Source: an uncultured Oscillospiraceae bacterium
GTDB taxonomy: Bacteria; Bacillota; Clostridia; Oscillospirales; Oscillospiraceae
Direction: 5' to 3'
Assembly (NCBI GenBank): GCA_934636045.1
Contig: CAKTZP010000134.1
Span: forward strand, 1 to 5,545
DNA length: 5,545 nt
The notes under the pieces are model-generated. The model saw only the letters and a list, made by a program, of their open reading frames with translations. It did no database searches and was not told where the DNA came from. Position numbers and translations under genes: made by a program. Shown one piece after another: positions 1 through 5,545 of the stretch. Every line of letters starts with the position of its first letter. The first letter of the stretch is position 1.

Positions 1-103
1 CGATCCCAACTCCGAGACTGCCTCCCACTGCCTCGGCCAGAGCATCTTCCTTGTTCAGACCGTGGACGGCACCGGCAAGCTCATCGATATCGCAGAGCGC
101 TGA
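1..103 (+). CDS. C-terminal end of an upstream gene, probably the transporter's substrate-binding protein (partial)
   Basis: An open frame enters from the left edge (first full codon at position 2) and ends at TGA 101-103, giving 33 residues. The tail contains SIFLVQTVDGTGKLIDIAER. A beta-strand of the form 'hydrophobic-QxxDGxGKLhhI' close to the stop is how many type-I periplasmic-binding (Peripla_BP_6, LivJ-like) proteins end. The position directly upstream of livH, on the same strand, is the usual place for the binding protein in HAAT operons. Such a protein would be a lipoprotein on the outer face of the membrane that captures the ligand and hands it to LivHM. The N-terminus, signal peptide and ligand-binding residues lie outside the window, so the identity rests mainly on context; the existence of a coding end here is better supported than the name. 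Confidence 0.6.
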   Translation, partial: DPNSETASHCLGQSIFLVQTVDGTGKLIDIAER

Positions 104-138
104 TTCCTCTAGTCCTTTCGCAGTACCCCTTTCTCAAA

Positions 139-178
139 GCAGTCTCCGCATACGGCGCAGTCCGTATGCGGAGACTGC
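139..178 (+). terminator. Perfect 17-bp hairpin between binding-protein gene and livH (attenuator or mRNA-stabilising stem-loop)
   Basis: The left arm GCAGTCTCCGCATACGG (139-155) and right arm CCGTATGCGGAGACTGC (162-178) are perfectly complementary around a six-base loop, CGCAGT. No T-tract follows directly, although a T-rich stretch (TATTTTTCTT) begins about 14 bases after the stem. This is therefore not a textbook intrinsic terminator. In binding-protein-dependent transport operons, a stem-loop after the binding-protein gene commonly lets that protein be made in excess of the membrane components, by partial termination or by protecting the upstream mRNA from 3' exonucleases. The stem is seen directly; that role here is inferred. 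Confidence 0.75.
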
Positions 179-204
179 GAAGTGCACATCATTATTTTTC
201 TTCT

Positions 205-211
205 GAAAGGA
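205..211 (+). promoter_or_regulatory. Ribosome binding site of livH
   Basis: GAAAGGA lies 10 bases before ATG 222. It is a moderate Shine-Dalgarno match. The ATG at 211 overlaps the site and is in a different frame, so 222 is the start that gives the permease. Confidence 0.55.
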
Positions 212-221
212 TGCCCGATTT

Positions 222-1085
222 ATGTATCTTCAACTTCTGATTGTCGGCATCGCCATGGGCATGATTTACGCCCTGCTCGCTCTTGGCATTGTGCTGCTGG
301 TTCGTGCCGTGGGCGTCTTGAATTTTGCAGAGGGCCAGCTTTTTATGCTGGGCGCGTACGTGACCTATGCCCTTACTTATCAGGCAGGGCTGCCGCTGTA
401 CGCTATGCTGATCATCGCAATCGTGATTTTTGCCCTCTTTGGCGTGCTGTTTATGTTCTCCGTATATTGGCCCCTGCGCAAATCCACCTGGGGCGCAACG
501 ATTATTATCAGCTGTCTCGGTGCCGCCACGGTCATTAAGGAAGTGGCAAAGCTGATCTGGGGCAGCAACCCGCTGGTATATGAGCCGCTGGTAAAGGGAA
601 CGATTACCATCGCCGGCGCGAAGCTGGAATATCAGTATCTGTTCATCATCGCCATTTGCATCGTCATGATCATCGGCGTTGAGCTTTTGTTTGAAAAATT
701 GTATGTGGGCCGCATTATGCAGGCGGCGGCACAGAATAAATATGCCGCTGAGCTGCTGGGCATTGCCACGATCGTTACGGTCGCTGTGACCTATGCGCTC
801 AGCACGACGCTGGTCGGCATCGGCGGCTGGCTTGTGGCTCCGCTGTTCCTCGTCAGCACATCCTTGGGAGATCTCCTCCTGAAGGGCTTTGCCGGCATGG
901 TGATCGGCGGCTATGGCAGCATCAAGGGCGCGGTCATCGGAAGTATTCTGGTCGGCATCGTGGAGTCCTTCTCGGCACTGATCACTACGACCTATAAAAA
1001 TGCAATCGTTTTCCTGCTCCTGATTGTGTTCCTGATTGTTAAGCCCAAGGGCTTGTTCAGCTCGAAAATCTCCGAGAAAGCGTGA
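222..1085 (+). CDS. livH: HAAT-family ABC transporter permease, LivH type
   Basis: This 287-residue integral membrane protein is one of the two permease subunits of a branched-chain-amino-acid-type (HAAT) ABC importer, and its length is normal for LivH. The N-terminus carries the family pattern GMIYALLALGIVLL (13-26) followed by VLNFAEGQLFMLGAY (32-46), matching the usual 'INFAHGEFMMLGAY'. About eight hydrophobic segments are visible (near 5-27, 38-53, 59-80, 91-113, 138-157, 183-212, 222-250, 260-273). The cytoplasmic ATPase-contact loop is GRIMQAAAQNKYAAELLGI (163-181), and the conserved KGFAGMVIGGYGSIKGAVIG block (221-240) follows. The ATG at 222 has an AAAGGA site upstream. The stop overlaps the livM start region, so translation is probably coupled. 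HAAT systems carry amino acids, amides, short-chain urea-like compounds and some other organic acids; the permease sequence alone does not fix the substrate. Confidence 0.93.
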   Translation: MYLQLLIVGIAMGMIYALLALGIVLLVRAVGVLNFAEGQLFMLGAYVTYALTYQAGLPLYAMLIIAIVIFALFGVLFMFSVYWPLRKSTWGATIIISCLGAATVIKEVAKLIWGSNPLVYEPLVKGTITIAGAKLEYQYLFIIAICIVMIIGVELLFEKLYVGRIMQAAAQNKYAAELLGIATIVTVAVTYALSTTLVGIGGWLVAPLFLVSTSLGDLLLKGFAGMVIGGYGSIKGAVIGSILVGIVESFSALITTTYKNAIVFLLLIVFLIVKPKGLFSSKISEKA

Positions 1086-2143
1086 TGGCCATGATAAAGA
1101 CGAAAAAAACGCTTAAGAAAAGAGCAATCAATTGGAAGCTGTTTCTGATTCCCGCGCTTTGTCTGGTCGGCCTGTTTCTGTTCTATTATATTGTTCCGAC
1201 TGCCTCCGGCACCTATACGATCACGGTGCTCAACGGCGCGCTCATCTTCTATGTTGCCAATATCGGCTGCGCGCTGATGCTGGGACAGTGCGGACTGGTT
1301 TCCTTCGCCTCCGTGGCCTTCATGGGCATCGGCGGTTATGCCAGCGCACTGCTGGCGTCGCGGCTGGGAATGAACCCCTTCCTTGCGATGCTGCTCGCCG
1401 CCGCGCTGGCCATGCTGATTGCGTGGCTGCTTGGCCTGGTGCTGATGCGCCTGAACGGCACCTTCTTCACCTTCTCCACCATTGCGCTGGTTCAGATTTG
1501 TTATACGATCTTTAACGGCTGGAAGAAGGTGACCGGCGGCCCGAACGGCATTCCGCAGATTCCCGGCTTCCGGCTTTTCGGCTGGGAGGCAAAGAGCTAT
1601 TTTGATAATTACTACATTCTGATCACACTGTGTATTGTTGCGGCGCTGATTGCGATCCGGCTCAAGAAAACAAACCTCGGAAGAGCAATGAGCTCTGTCC
1701 GTGACAACGAGCTGGTTGCCATGACCATGGGCGTCAATGTGTATAAGACCAAGGTCATTGCATTTGCTGTTTCCGCCGCCTTCGCCGGCTTTGCCGGTGC
1801 GGCGCTGGTGCACAGCAGCCATTATGTGGTATCCACGTATTTCACCTTTGACAATGCGACCACCTATATCATTCAGGTCATGGTGGGCGGCGTATACAAT
1901 GTTGTGGGTGTTTTCTTCGGCACGGTGCTCATCACCATGCTGCCGGAGTGGCTGCGGCCGCTTCAGGAGTATATCCGACTGGTATACGGTCTGGGCGTGA
2001 TTTTGCTGATGATCTTCATGCCGATGGGAATCTGGGGCGCTGCGAGCGGTCTTGTCAAGCGGCTGAAGAAAAAGCTGCACATTCATAGCAAGGTGACAAC
2101 GATCGGCTGCAGTACCGTTAATTTGGAGGTGGATGAGCAGTGA
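1085..2143 (+). CDS. livM: HAAT-family ABC transporter permease, LivM type
   Basis: This is the second permease subunit, 352 residues from the ATG at 1085, which overlaps the livH stop as TGATG. A GTG at 1082 and an ATG at 1091 are in-frame alternatives. The nearest purine-rich site (GAGAAAG, 1074-1080) is weak and does not settle the choice, so coupling to livH is likely. A basic N-terminal stretch (KTKKTLKKR, 5-13) precedes the first membrane segment (about 19-37). LivM landmarks are LMLGQCGLVSFASVAFMGIGGY (64-85, family pattern 'LLLGYTGQLSLGHAAFFGIGAY' region), VTGGPNGI (149-156), the ATPase-contact loop GRAMSSVRDNELVAMTMGV (199-217), GGVYNVVGVFFG (268-279) and the final GVILLMIFMPMGIWG (304-318). 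A hydrophilic tail of about 28 residues, with a basic KRLKKK start (325-330), extends past the last helix. That tail is somewhat long but not abnormal. Confidence 0.92.
   Translation: MAMIKTKKTLKKRAINWKLFLIPALCLVGLFLFYYIVPTASGTYTITVLNGALIFYVANIGCALMLGQCGLVSFASVAFMGIGGYASALLASRLGMNPFLAMLLAAALAMLIAWLLGLVLMRLNGTFFTFSTIALVQICYTIFNGWKKVTGGPNGIPQIPGFRLFGWEAKSYFDNYYILITLCIVAALIAIRLKKTNLGRAMSSVRDNELVAMTMGVNVYKTKVIAFAVSAAFAGFAGAALVHSSHYVVSTYFTFDNATTYIIQVMVGGVYNVVGVFFGTVLITMLPEWLRPLQEYIRLVYGLGVILLMIFMPMGIWGAASGLVKRLKKKLHIHSKVTTIGCSTVNLEVDEQ
2125..2132 (+). promoter_or_regulatory. Strong ribosome binding site for livG
   Basis: GGAGGTGG lies inside the 3' end of livM; its GGAGGT core ends 9 bases before GTG 2140. 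It supports the GTG as the true livG start despite the rarer start codon, because no ATG in that frame lies nearby. Confidence 0.8.
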
Positions 2144-2904
2144 CGCCAATCTTACAGCTTACCGACGTTAACAAGAGCTTTGGCGGCGTTGTGGTTGCCG
2201 ACCATGTGAACCTTTCGCTGATGCAGGGAGAGATTCATGGCCTGATCGGGCCGAACGGCGCAGGAAAGACGACAATGCTGAATCTTATCTCTGGAATTTA
2301 CCAGATGGATAGCGGAAAAATCGAATTCTGCGGCAAGGATATCAGCACGATGCCCGCCCATAACCGCGCGCGGATGGGTCTCGGCCGCACCTTTCAGACG
2401 CCGCGCTTCCTCGACAAGACGGACATCGAGGAAAACCTGATGATCGCGAACGATCTTTCGCATCGTATCTCCTTCGCGCACTCGTTTTGCACGAAAAAGG
2501 ATCGGCGCTATTTGGGGCTGTTGGAGGAGCTTACCCGAATTGCGGGCTTCACCTTCAATCTGGAGGATGATATTTCCAGCTTGACCTTTGGCCAGCGCAA
2601 GCTTCTTGAAATTATTCGGGCGCTGCTGTCGCAGCCGAAGGCGGTTTTGATCGACGAGCCTGCCGCCGGCCTGAACGGCGCGGAAATTCAAAATGAGATT
2701 CGGCTGCTTCAGTGGGCGACGCAGCACATGGGGGTCGGCATCCTCCTGATCGAGCACTCCATGGATATGATCATGAGCATCTGCCAGACCATCACCGTGC
2801 TGAACTTTGGCTGTGTGATTGCCTGCGGAACGGCCGATGAGATTGCGGGCAACGAGGATGTCATTGCCGCGTACTTGGGGAGAGATGCAGATGCTGAAGA
2901 TTAA
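2140..2904 (+). CDS. livG: HAAT-family ABC transporter ATP-binding protein, LivG type
   Basis: This 254-residue cytoplasmic ATPase is one half of the LivG-LivF motor that powers import. It has Walker A GPNGAGKT (37-44), Q-loop glutamine Q86 in GRTFQTPRFL (82-91), ABC signature LTFGQRK (148-154), Walker B AVLIDEP (168-174, with catalytic E173) and the H-loop histidine H206 in IEHSMDMIM. The C-terminal VIAAYLG (241-247) is the typical LivG ending. In the signature, FGQ replaces the canonical GGQ; LivG proteins often have LPYGQ or LSFGQ there, so this is a family trait rather than damage. All nucleotide-handling residues are present, so the protein should be active. The GTG start overlaps the livM TGA (GTGA, four bases) and has a strong GGAGGTGG upstream. 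Confidence 0.94.
   Translation: MTPILQLTDVNKSFGGVVVADHVNLSLMQGEIHGLIGPNGAGKTTMLNLISGIYQMDSGKIEFCGKDISTMPAHNRARMGLGRTFQTPRFLDKTDIEENLMIANDLSHRISFAHSFCTKKDRRYLGLLEELTRIAGFTFNLEDDISSLTFGQRKLLEIIRALLSQPKAVLIDEPAAGLNGAEIQNEIRLLQWATQHMGVGILLIEHSMDMIMSICQTITVLNFGCVIACGTADEIAGNEDVIAAYLGRDADAED
2877..2884 (+). promoter_or_regulatory. Ribosome binding site deciding the livF start
   Basis: GGGGAGAG inside the end of livG lies at proper distance from ATG 2891 (eight bases from its GGAG core) but abuts the in-frame ATG 2885. This favours 2891 as the start. Confidence 0.7.
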
Positions 2905-3625
2905 GGATTTGTGCGTAAAATACGGCGCCATTGAAGCGGTGAAGGGAATCAGCATGGAGGTGCGCGAAAGCTCCATCGTCTGCCTAATTGGCAGCAACGG
3001 CGCAGGAAAGACCTCTCTGCTGAAGGCAATTTCCGGCATGGTGGAGCATACCGGCGTGATCGAATGGAACGGAGAAAATATCTCCAATTACAACAGCGTG
3101 AATATTGCCAAGCGCGGCGTTCAGCACGTTCCGGAGGGACGTCAGGTATTCCCCGGCCTGACGGTATTTGAAAACCTAGAGGTGGGCTGCGTCAATTGGC
3201 GCGGCTACTTCGGCAAGCCGGACTATGAAAAAGAGCTGGAATATGTTTACACGATGTTTCCGCGGCTGAAGGAACGGCGCAACCAGCTGGCATGGAGCTT
3301 ATCCGGCGGCGAGCAGCAAATGCTGGCGATCGGCCGTGCTCTGATGGGCCGCCCCAAAATTCTGCTGCTCGACGAGCCCTCCATGGGTCTGGCTCCGCTG
3401 GTGATCGACGAGCTGTTTGAAAAGATCAAGGAGATCAACGACACGGGGCTGCCCGTGCTGATGGTGGAGCAGAATGCGCGCAAGGCGCTGAAGGTCTCGG
3501 ACTACGCTTATGTCATCAGTCAGGGAAAAATCAGCATGGAGGGACGCTCTTCTGAGCTGATTCATGACAGCCGGGTGATTGCGACCTATTTCGGGAAGCA
3601 TTGGAAATCTGAAAAAAAGCTTTAA
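2891..3625 (+). CDS. livF: HAAT-family ABC transporter ATP-binding protein, LivF type
   Basis: This is the second ATPase of the importer, 244 residues from ATG 2891 (MLKIKDLCVKYGAIEAVKGI), a normal LivF length. Walker A is GSNGAGKT (34-41), the ABC signature LSGGEQQ (137-143) and Walker B ILLLDEP (157-163), followed by MGLAP (165-169). The block HVPEGRQVFPGLTVFENL (79-96) is diagnostic of LivF: a glutamate (E82) sits where most ABC ATPases have the Q-loop glutamine. Likewise, VEQN (192-195) has Q194 in place of the H-loop histidine, also a LivF trait. The LivG partner retains the histidine, which fits an asymmetric motor. The gene overlaps the end of livG by 14 bases. The frame stays open further upstream to a TTG at 2819, but that would add a long non-homologous extension inside livG and is unlikely. 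Confidence 0.94.
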   Translation: MLKIKDLCVKYGAIEAVKGISMEVRESSIVCLIGSNGAGKTSLLKAISGMVEHTGVIEWNGENISNYNSVNIAKRGVQHVPEGRQVFPGLTVFENLEVGCVNWRGYFGKPDYEKELEYVYTMFPRLKERRNQLAWSLSGGEQQMLAIGRALMGRPKILLLDEPSMGLAPLVIDELFEKIKEINDTGLPVLMVEQNARKALKVSDYAYVISQGKISMEGRSSELIHDSRVIATYFGKHWKSEKKL

Positions 3626-3642
3626 GCAAAAGCTCTGTTATC

Positions 3643-3648
3643 GAGGTG
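3643..3648 (+). promoter_or_regulatory. Ribosome binding site of the aldolase gene
   Basis: GAGGTG lies seven bases before ATG 3656. It supports 3656 over the in-frame TTG at 3650, which would sit only one base after this site. Confidence 0.75.
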
Positions 3649-3655
3649 TTTGAAT

Positions 3656-4306
3656 ATGGAAATCAAAGAGTTTATTATTGAGAACAAGGTCATTGTGATC
3701 TGCCGCAAGGTGTACGGAGACGACCTTCTCCGGCTGGCGGGAGCGCTGTACGATGGCGGCGTCAGAATGATCGAGGTCACCTTCGATCAGGCCGACCCGG
3801 ACTGCATCGAAAAGACCGCAGCAGCCATGAGAATGCTGAAGCAGAATTATGAAGGCGCGATCCGCTTCGGCGCCGGAACCGTGCTGACTGCCGAGCAGGT
3901 GAACGCGGCCTATGAGGCGGGGGGCGAGTACATGATCTCGCCCAACACAAATTTCGGGGTGATCAAGCGCACGAAGGAGCTGGGGCTCATTTCGATCCCC
4001 GGTGCAATGACGCCCACGGAGATCCTCGATGCGCATGACGCAGGCGCAGACTTTGTAAAGCTGTTTCCTGCTTCCTATCTCGGAATGTCCTACGTCAAGG
4101 ACATCACCGCGCCGATCAGCCACGTAAAGCTTATTGCCACGGGCGGCGTCAATGAGACGAACTACGGTGCCTATCTTGATGCCGGCTTTGTCGGCGCTGG
4201 AATTTCCAGCCGCTTGGCAGATCGCAAGCTGATCGCCTCCGGTAATTTTGCGGAAATCACGGCTCGCGCACGTGAGTTTGCCGAGATCAGCGCGGGAAAG
4301 CGCTGA
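3656..4306 (+). CDS. kdgA: KDPG aldolase family protein (2-dehydro-3-deoxy-6-phosphogluconate / 4-hydroxy-2-oxoglutarate aldolase)
   Basis: This 216-residue cytoplasmic class I aldolase is expected to split KDPG into pyruvate and glyceraldehyde-3-phosphate; relatives also cleave 4-hydroxy-2-oxoglutarate. The Eda-family TIM-barrel landmarks appear in order: GGVRMIEVTF (34-43) with the acid/base glutamate E40, RFGAGTVL (70-77), YMISPNTN (92-99), SIPGAMTPTE (113-122), DFVKLFPA (132-139) with the Schiff-base lysine K135, and IATGGV (160-165). Length matches the family. In E. coli Eda the motif reads EVTLRT with Arg49 contacting the substrate; here it reads EVTFDQ, so that arginine is absent, a variant I associate with Firmicutes homologues. 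It follows livF by 30 bases with no terminator visible, and precedes the KDG kinase by 16 bases, the pairing expected for KDG catabolism. Family confidence is high; exact substrate is less certain. Confidence 0.92.
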   Translation: MEIKEFIIENKVIVICRKVYGDDLLRLAGALYDGGVRMIEVTFDQADPDCIEKTAAAMRMLKQNYEGAIRFGAGTVLTAEQVNAAYEAGGEYMISPNTNFGVIKRTKELGLISIPGAMTPTEILDAHDAGADFVKLFPASYLGMSYVKDITAPISHVKLIATGGVNETNYGAYLDAGFVGAGISSRLADRKLIASGNFAEITARAREFAEISAGKR

Positions 4307-4308
4307 GC

Positions 4309-4315
4309 AGGGGAG
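4309..4315 (+). promoter_or_regulatory. Ribosome binding site of the kinase gene
   Basis: AGGGGAG in the 16-base gap after the aldolase stop lies seven bases before ATG 4323. It identifies 4323 as the start although the frame stays open upstream to 4248 inside the aldolase gene. Confidence 0.8.
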
Positions 4316-4322
4316 ACTGCCG

Positions 4323-5351
4323 ATGGAGCGGAAAAAATTTGTCGGCTTCGGAGAGCTGCTTCTCCGTCTCGCGCCCGACGGCTATCTGCGCTTCCCGCAG
4401 GCCGAGCGCTTTAACCTGAATTATACCGGAGCGGAAGGAAATATGGCGGTCTCGCTGGCATATATGGGAATGCCCGCCGAGCTTGTAACAAAGCTGCCGG
4501 ATCATGAGATCGGCCGCTGTGCGGAACGGACGCTGGCGAAGTATCATGTGCAGACGGATCATATTGCCTACGGCGGCGAGCGGCTTGGCGTATACTATCT
4601 CGAGCGCGGCGCATCGCAAAGACCCTCGAAGGTCATTTACGACCGAAAGCATTCTGCCTTTGCGGAGGCCGACCCGTCGGAATACGACTGGGACGCGATC
4701 CTTGCAGACGCCGGATGGTTTCATTTTACAGGTATTACCGCAGCGCTCAGCGATAAGACGGCAATTGCCTGCCGCGAAGCCTGCATTGCCGCAAAGCGCC
4801 ATGGCGTGCCGGTGAGCTGCGATCTGAATTACCGAAAAAGCCTTTGGACGACCGAGCGCGCGCAGCAGGTGATGCTGCCCCTGATGGAGTATGTGGACGT
4901 ACTGATCGCCAACGAGGAGGACTCGGAAAAGGTTTTGGGCATCCGCGCCGACCGTACCGATGTGATCGCTGGCAAGCTGGATCTCGAGGGCTACCGGGCT
5001 CTTGCGGAGAGACTGACAAATACCTTCGGCTTCCGTGCCGTGGCAATTACGCTTAGAGAGTCCGTCTCTGCCTCTGTCAATCACTGGTCTGCGCTCCTGT
5101 TCACCGGTGGGCAGGCCTACCATTCCAAAAAGTATACCATGCAGATCGTCGACCGTGTCGGTGGCGGAGATTCCTTCGCCTCCGGACTGATTTACGCGAT
5201 GCTTTGGGATTTTGATCCTCAAAAAACCGTGGAATTTGCTGCTGGCGCCTCCTGCCTGAAGCACTCGATCGAATTTGATTTCAACCTTTCTACGCCGGAT
5301 GAGGTGTATCAGCTGATCAGCGGCGACGGCTCCGGTCGAGTCGTGCGCTGA
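4323..5351 (+). CDS. kdgK: PfkB-family sugar kinase, probable 2-dehydro-3-deoxygluconokinase
   Basis: This 342-residue cytoplasmic ribokinase-like enzyme probably phosphorylates 2-keto-3-deoxygluconate (KDG) with ATP to KDPG, the substrate of the adjacent aldolase. The N-terminal FVGFGELLLRLAP (6-18) and NYTGAEGNMAVSLAYMG (33-49) form the PfkB substrate region, with the GAEGN glycine-rich segment typical of KDG kinases. SCDLNYRKSLW (165-175) is the family's DxNxR strand, and NEED (197-200) stands at the NxxE-type metal/phosphate motif. DRVGGGDSFASGLIY (277-291) is PfkB signature 2, with D283 as the catalytic base and GGGD as anion hole; GGGD in place of GAGD is common in Firmicutes KdgK. FAAGASCLKHSIEFDFN (305-321) is the C-terminal nucleotide-binding part. 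Length is normal for KdgK. A fructokinase or 2-keto-3-deoxygalactonate kinase are alternatives, but pairing with a KDPG aldolase favours KdgK. Confidence 0.9.
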   Translation: MERKKFVGFGELLLRLAPDGYLRFPQAERFNLNYTGAEGNMAVSLAYMGMPAELVTKLPDHEIGRCAERTLAKYHVQTDHIAYGGERLGVYYLERGASQRPSKVIYDRKHSAFAEADPSEYDWDAILADAGWFHFTGITAALSDKTAIACREACIAAKRHGVPVSCDLNYRKSLWTTERAQQVMLPLMEYVDVLIANEEDSEKVLGIRADRTDVIAGKLDLEGYRALAERLTNTFGFRAVAITLRESVSASVNHWSALLFTGGQAYHSKKYTMQIVDRVGGGDSFASGLIYAMLWDFDPQKTVEFAAGASCLKHSIEFDFNLSTPDEVYQLISGDGSGRVVR

Positions 5352-5381
5352 AAACATCCCAACGTAATCCGCGTGGCGCAC

Positions 5382-5413
5382 CGAAGCCCGCCTCTCTGCC
5401 GGGACGGGCTTCG
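5382..5413. terminator. Hairpin 31 bases after the kinase stop, without T-tract
   Basis: CGAAGCCCG (5382-5390) and CGGGCTTCG (5405-5413) form a perfect nine-bp GC-rich stem around a 14-base loop. Its place just after the last gene suits an end-of-operon structure. However, no T-run follows on the + strand (the next homopolymer is A6 at 5425-5430), and none follows it in the minus direction. It may stabilise the mRNA 3' end or act with another factor; it is not a canonical intrinsic terminator. Confidence 0.5.
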
Positions 5414-5475
5414 CTCAGACTGTCAAAAAAGTCCGTAACCGTCAAAATCGGTTCCCATTTTAATGGATTTTTGCG

Positions 5476-5503
5476 CTCTGTGTTTTGATTTGCAAAAACA
5501 GAG
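5476..5503. repeat. Inverted repeat in the downstream non-coding region
   Basis: CTCTGT (5476-5481) pairs with ACAGAG (5498-5503). After a one-base bulge (G5482), TTTTG (5483-5487) pairs with CAAAA (5493-5497), giving an 11-bp stem with the loop ATTTG. It has no following T-tract on either strand. Role unknown; it lies in A/T-rich sequence with no gene. Confidence 0.45.
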
Positions 5504-5526
5504 TATCCTGAACTTTATAACCCGAG

Positions 5527-5545
5527 AAAAAGCTTGCTTCGCAAG
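5527..5545. terminator. Probable intrinsic terminator, cut by the right window edge
   Basis: AAAAAGCTTGC (5527-5537), loop TTC, then GCAAG (5541-5545) form a five-bp stem that is still open at the window end. The A5 run at the left foot would pair with a T-run if the next bases were CTTTTT, giving an 11-bp bidirectional terminator. This is the best terminator candidate for the operon, and perhaps also for a convergent gene to the right. The right part is unseen, so the T-tract is predicted rather than observed. Confidence 0.5.

Noticed and set aside
182..538. 118-residue + strand frame overlapping the livH start
   Set aside because: It is out of frame with livH, has no ribosome binding site at a suitable distance and no family resemblance.
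992..2149. 385-residue open frame on the minus strand opposite livM
   Set aside because: It lies wholly over well-supported permease genes, is rich in H, Q, R and N as expected of an antisense shadow of GC-rich membrane-protein codons, and shows no recognisable domain.
2819..2890. Upstream extension of livF to a TTG start at 2819
   Set aside because: It would add 24 residues unlike LivF N-termini and overlap livG heavily. ATG 2891 has a well-spaced ribosome binding site and the standard MLKIKDL-type start.
2152..3087. 311-residue minus-strand open frame opposite livG/livF
   Set aside because: It mirrors ATPase genes with intact motifs in the + frame; no domain or plausible start context is seen.
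4248..4322. Upstream extension of the kinase frame into the aldolase gene
   Set aside because: The added residues do not resemble KdgK, and ATG 4323 has a strong AGGGGAG site seven bases upstream.
4287..5381. 364-residue minus-strand open frame opposite the kinase
   Set aside because: It overlaps a complete PfkB kinase; its composition is that of an antisense shadow.
5425..5430. Minus-strand TTTTTTGACA resembling a -35 box
   Set aside because: No -10-like element lies at 16-18 bases in the minus direction; that position falls in the GC hairpin.
5490..5521. Possible promoter: TTGCAA followed by TATAAC
   Set aside because: The spacer between the two elements is 20 bases, longer than the usual 16-18, the -35 match is partial, and no start of a gene is visible before the window ends.

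Overview
The window looks like a bacterial chromosome fragment carrying one compact operon on the + strand. Moderately GC-rich coding sequence (judged by eye), strong GGAGG-like ribosome binding sites, tight gene overlaps and the protein flavour (for example the EVTFDQ aldolase motif and the DRVGGGDSF kinase motif) suggest a Gram-positive anaerobe of the Clostridia, perhaps Oscillospiraceae or Lachnospiraceae. That taxonomic call is inference from style, not from a marker gene.

Layout: positions 1-103 are the last 33 codons of an upstream gene, most likely the substrate-binding lipoprotein of the transporter. A 118-base gap follows, holding a perfect 17-bp hairpin (139-178). Next comes a complete branched-chain-amino-acid-type (HAAT/Liv) ABC transporter core: permeases livH (222-1085) and livM (1085-2143), then ATPases livG (2140-2904) and livF (2891-3625), with every junction overlapping. 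After a 30-base gap come a KDPG/KHG-type aldolase (3656-4306) and, 16 bases later, a PfkB-family 2-keto-3-deoxygluconate kinase (4323-5351). The last 194 bases are non-coding and rich in small inverted repeats. They end in what looks like the left part of a terminator cut by the window edge.

How the genes fit: kinase and aldolase form the lower KDG branch of the Entner-Doudoroff/hexuronate pathways (KDG -> KDPG -> pyruvate + glyceraldehyde-3-phosphate). Their apparent co-transcription with a transporter family best known for amino acids is the main point of biological interest. It suggests that the imported ligand is converted to KDG, so it could be a sugar acid or an amino sugar acid such as D-glucosaminate rather than leucine/isoleucine/valine. 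The upstream enzyme that would make KDG is not in this window.

No RNA genes, mobile elements, CRISPR arrays or clearly novel protein families were seen. The long minus-strand open frames are shadows of the + strand genes.
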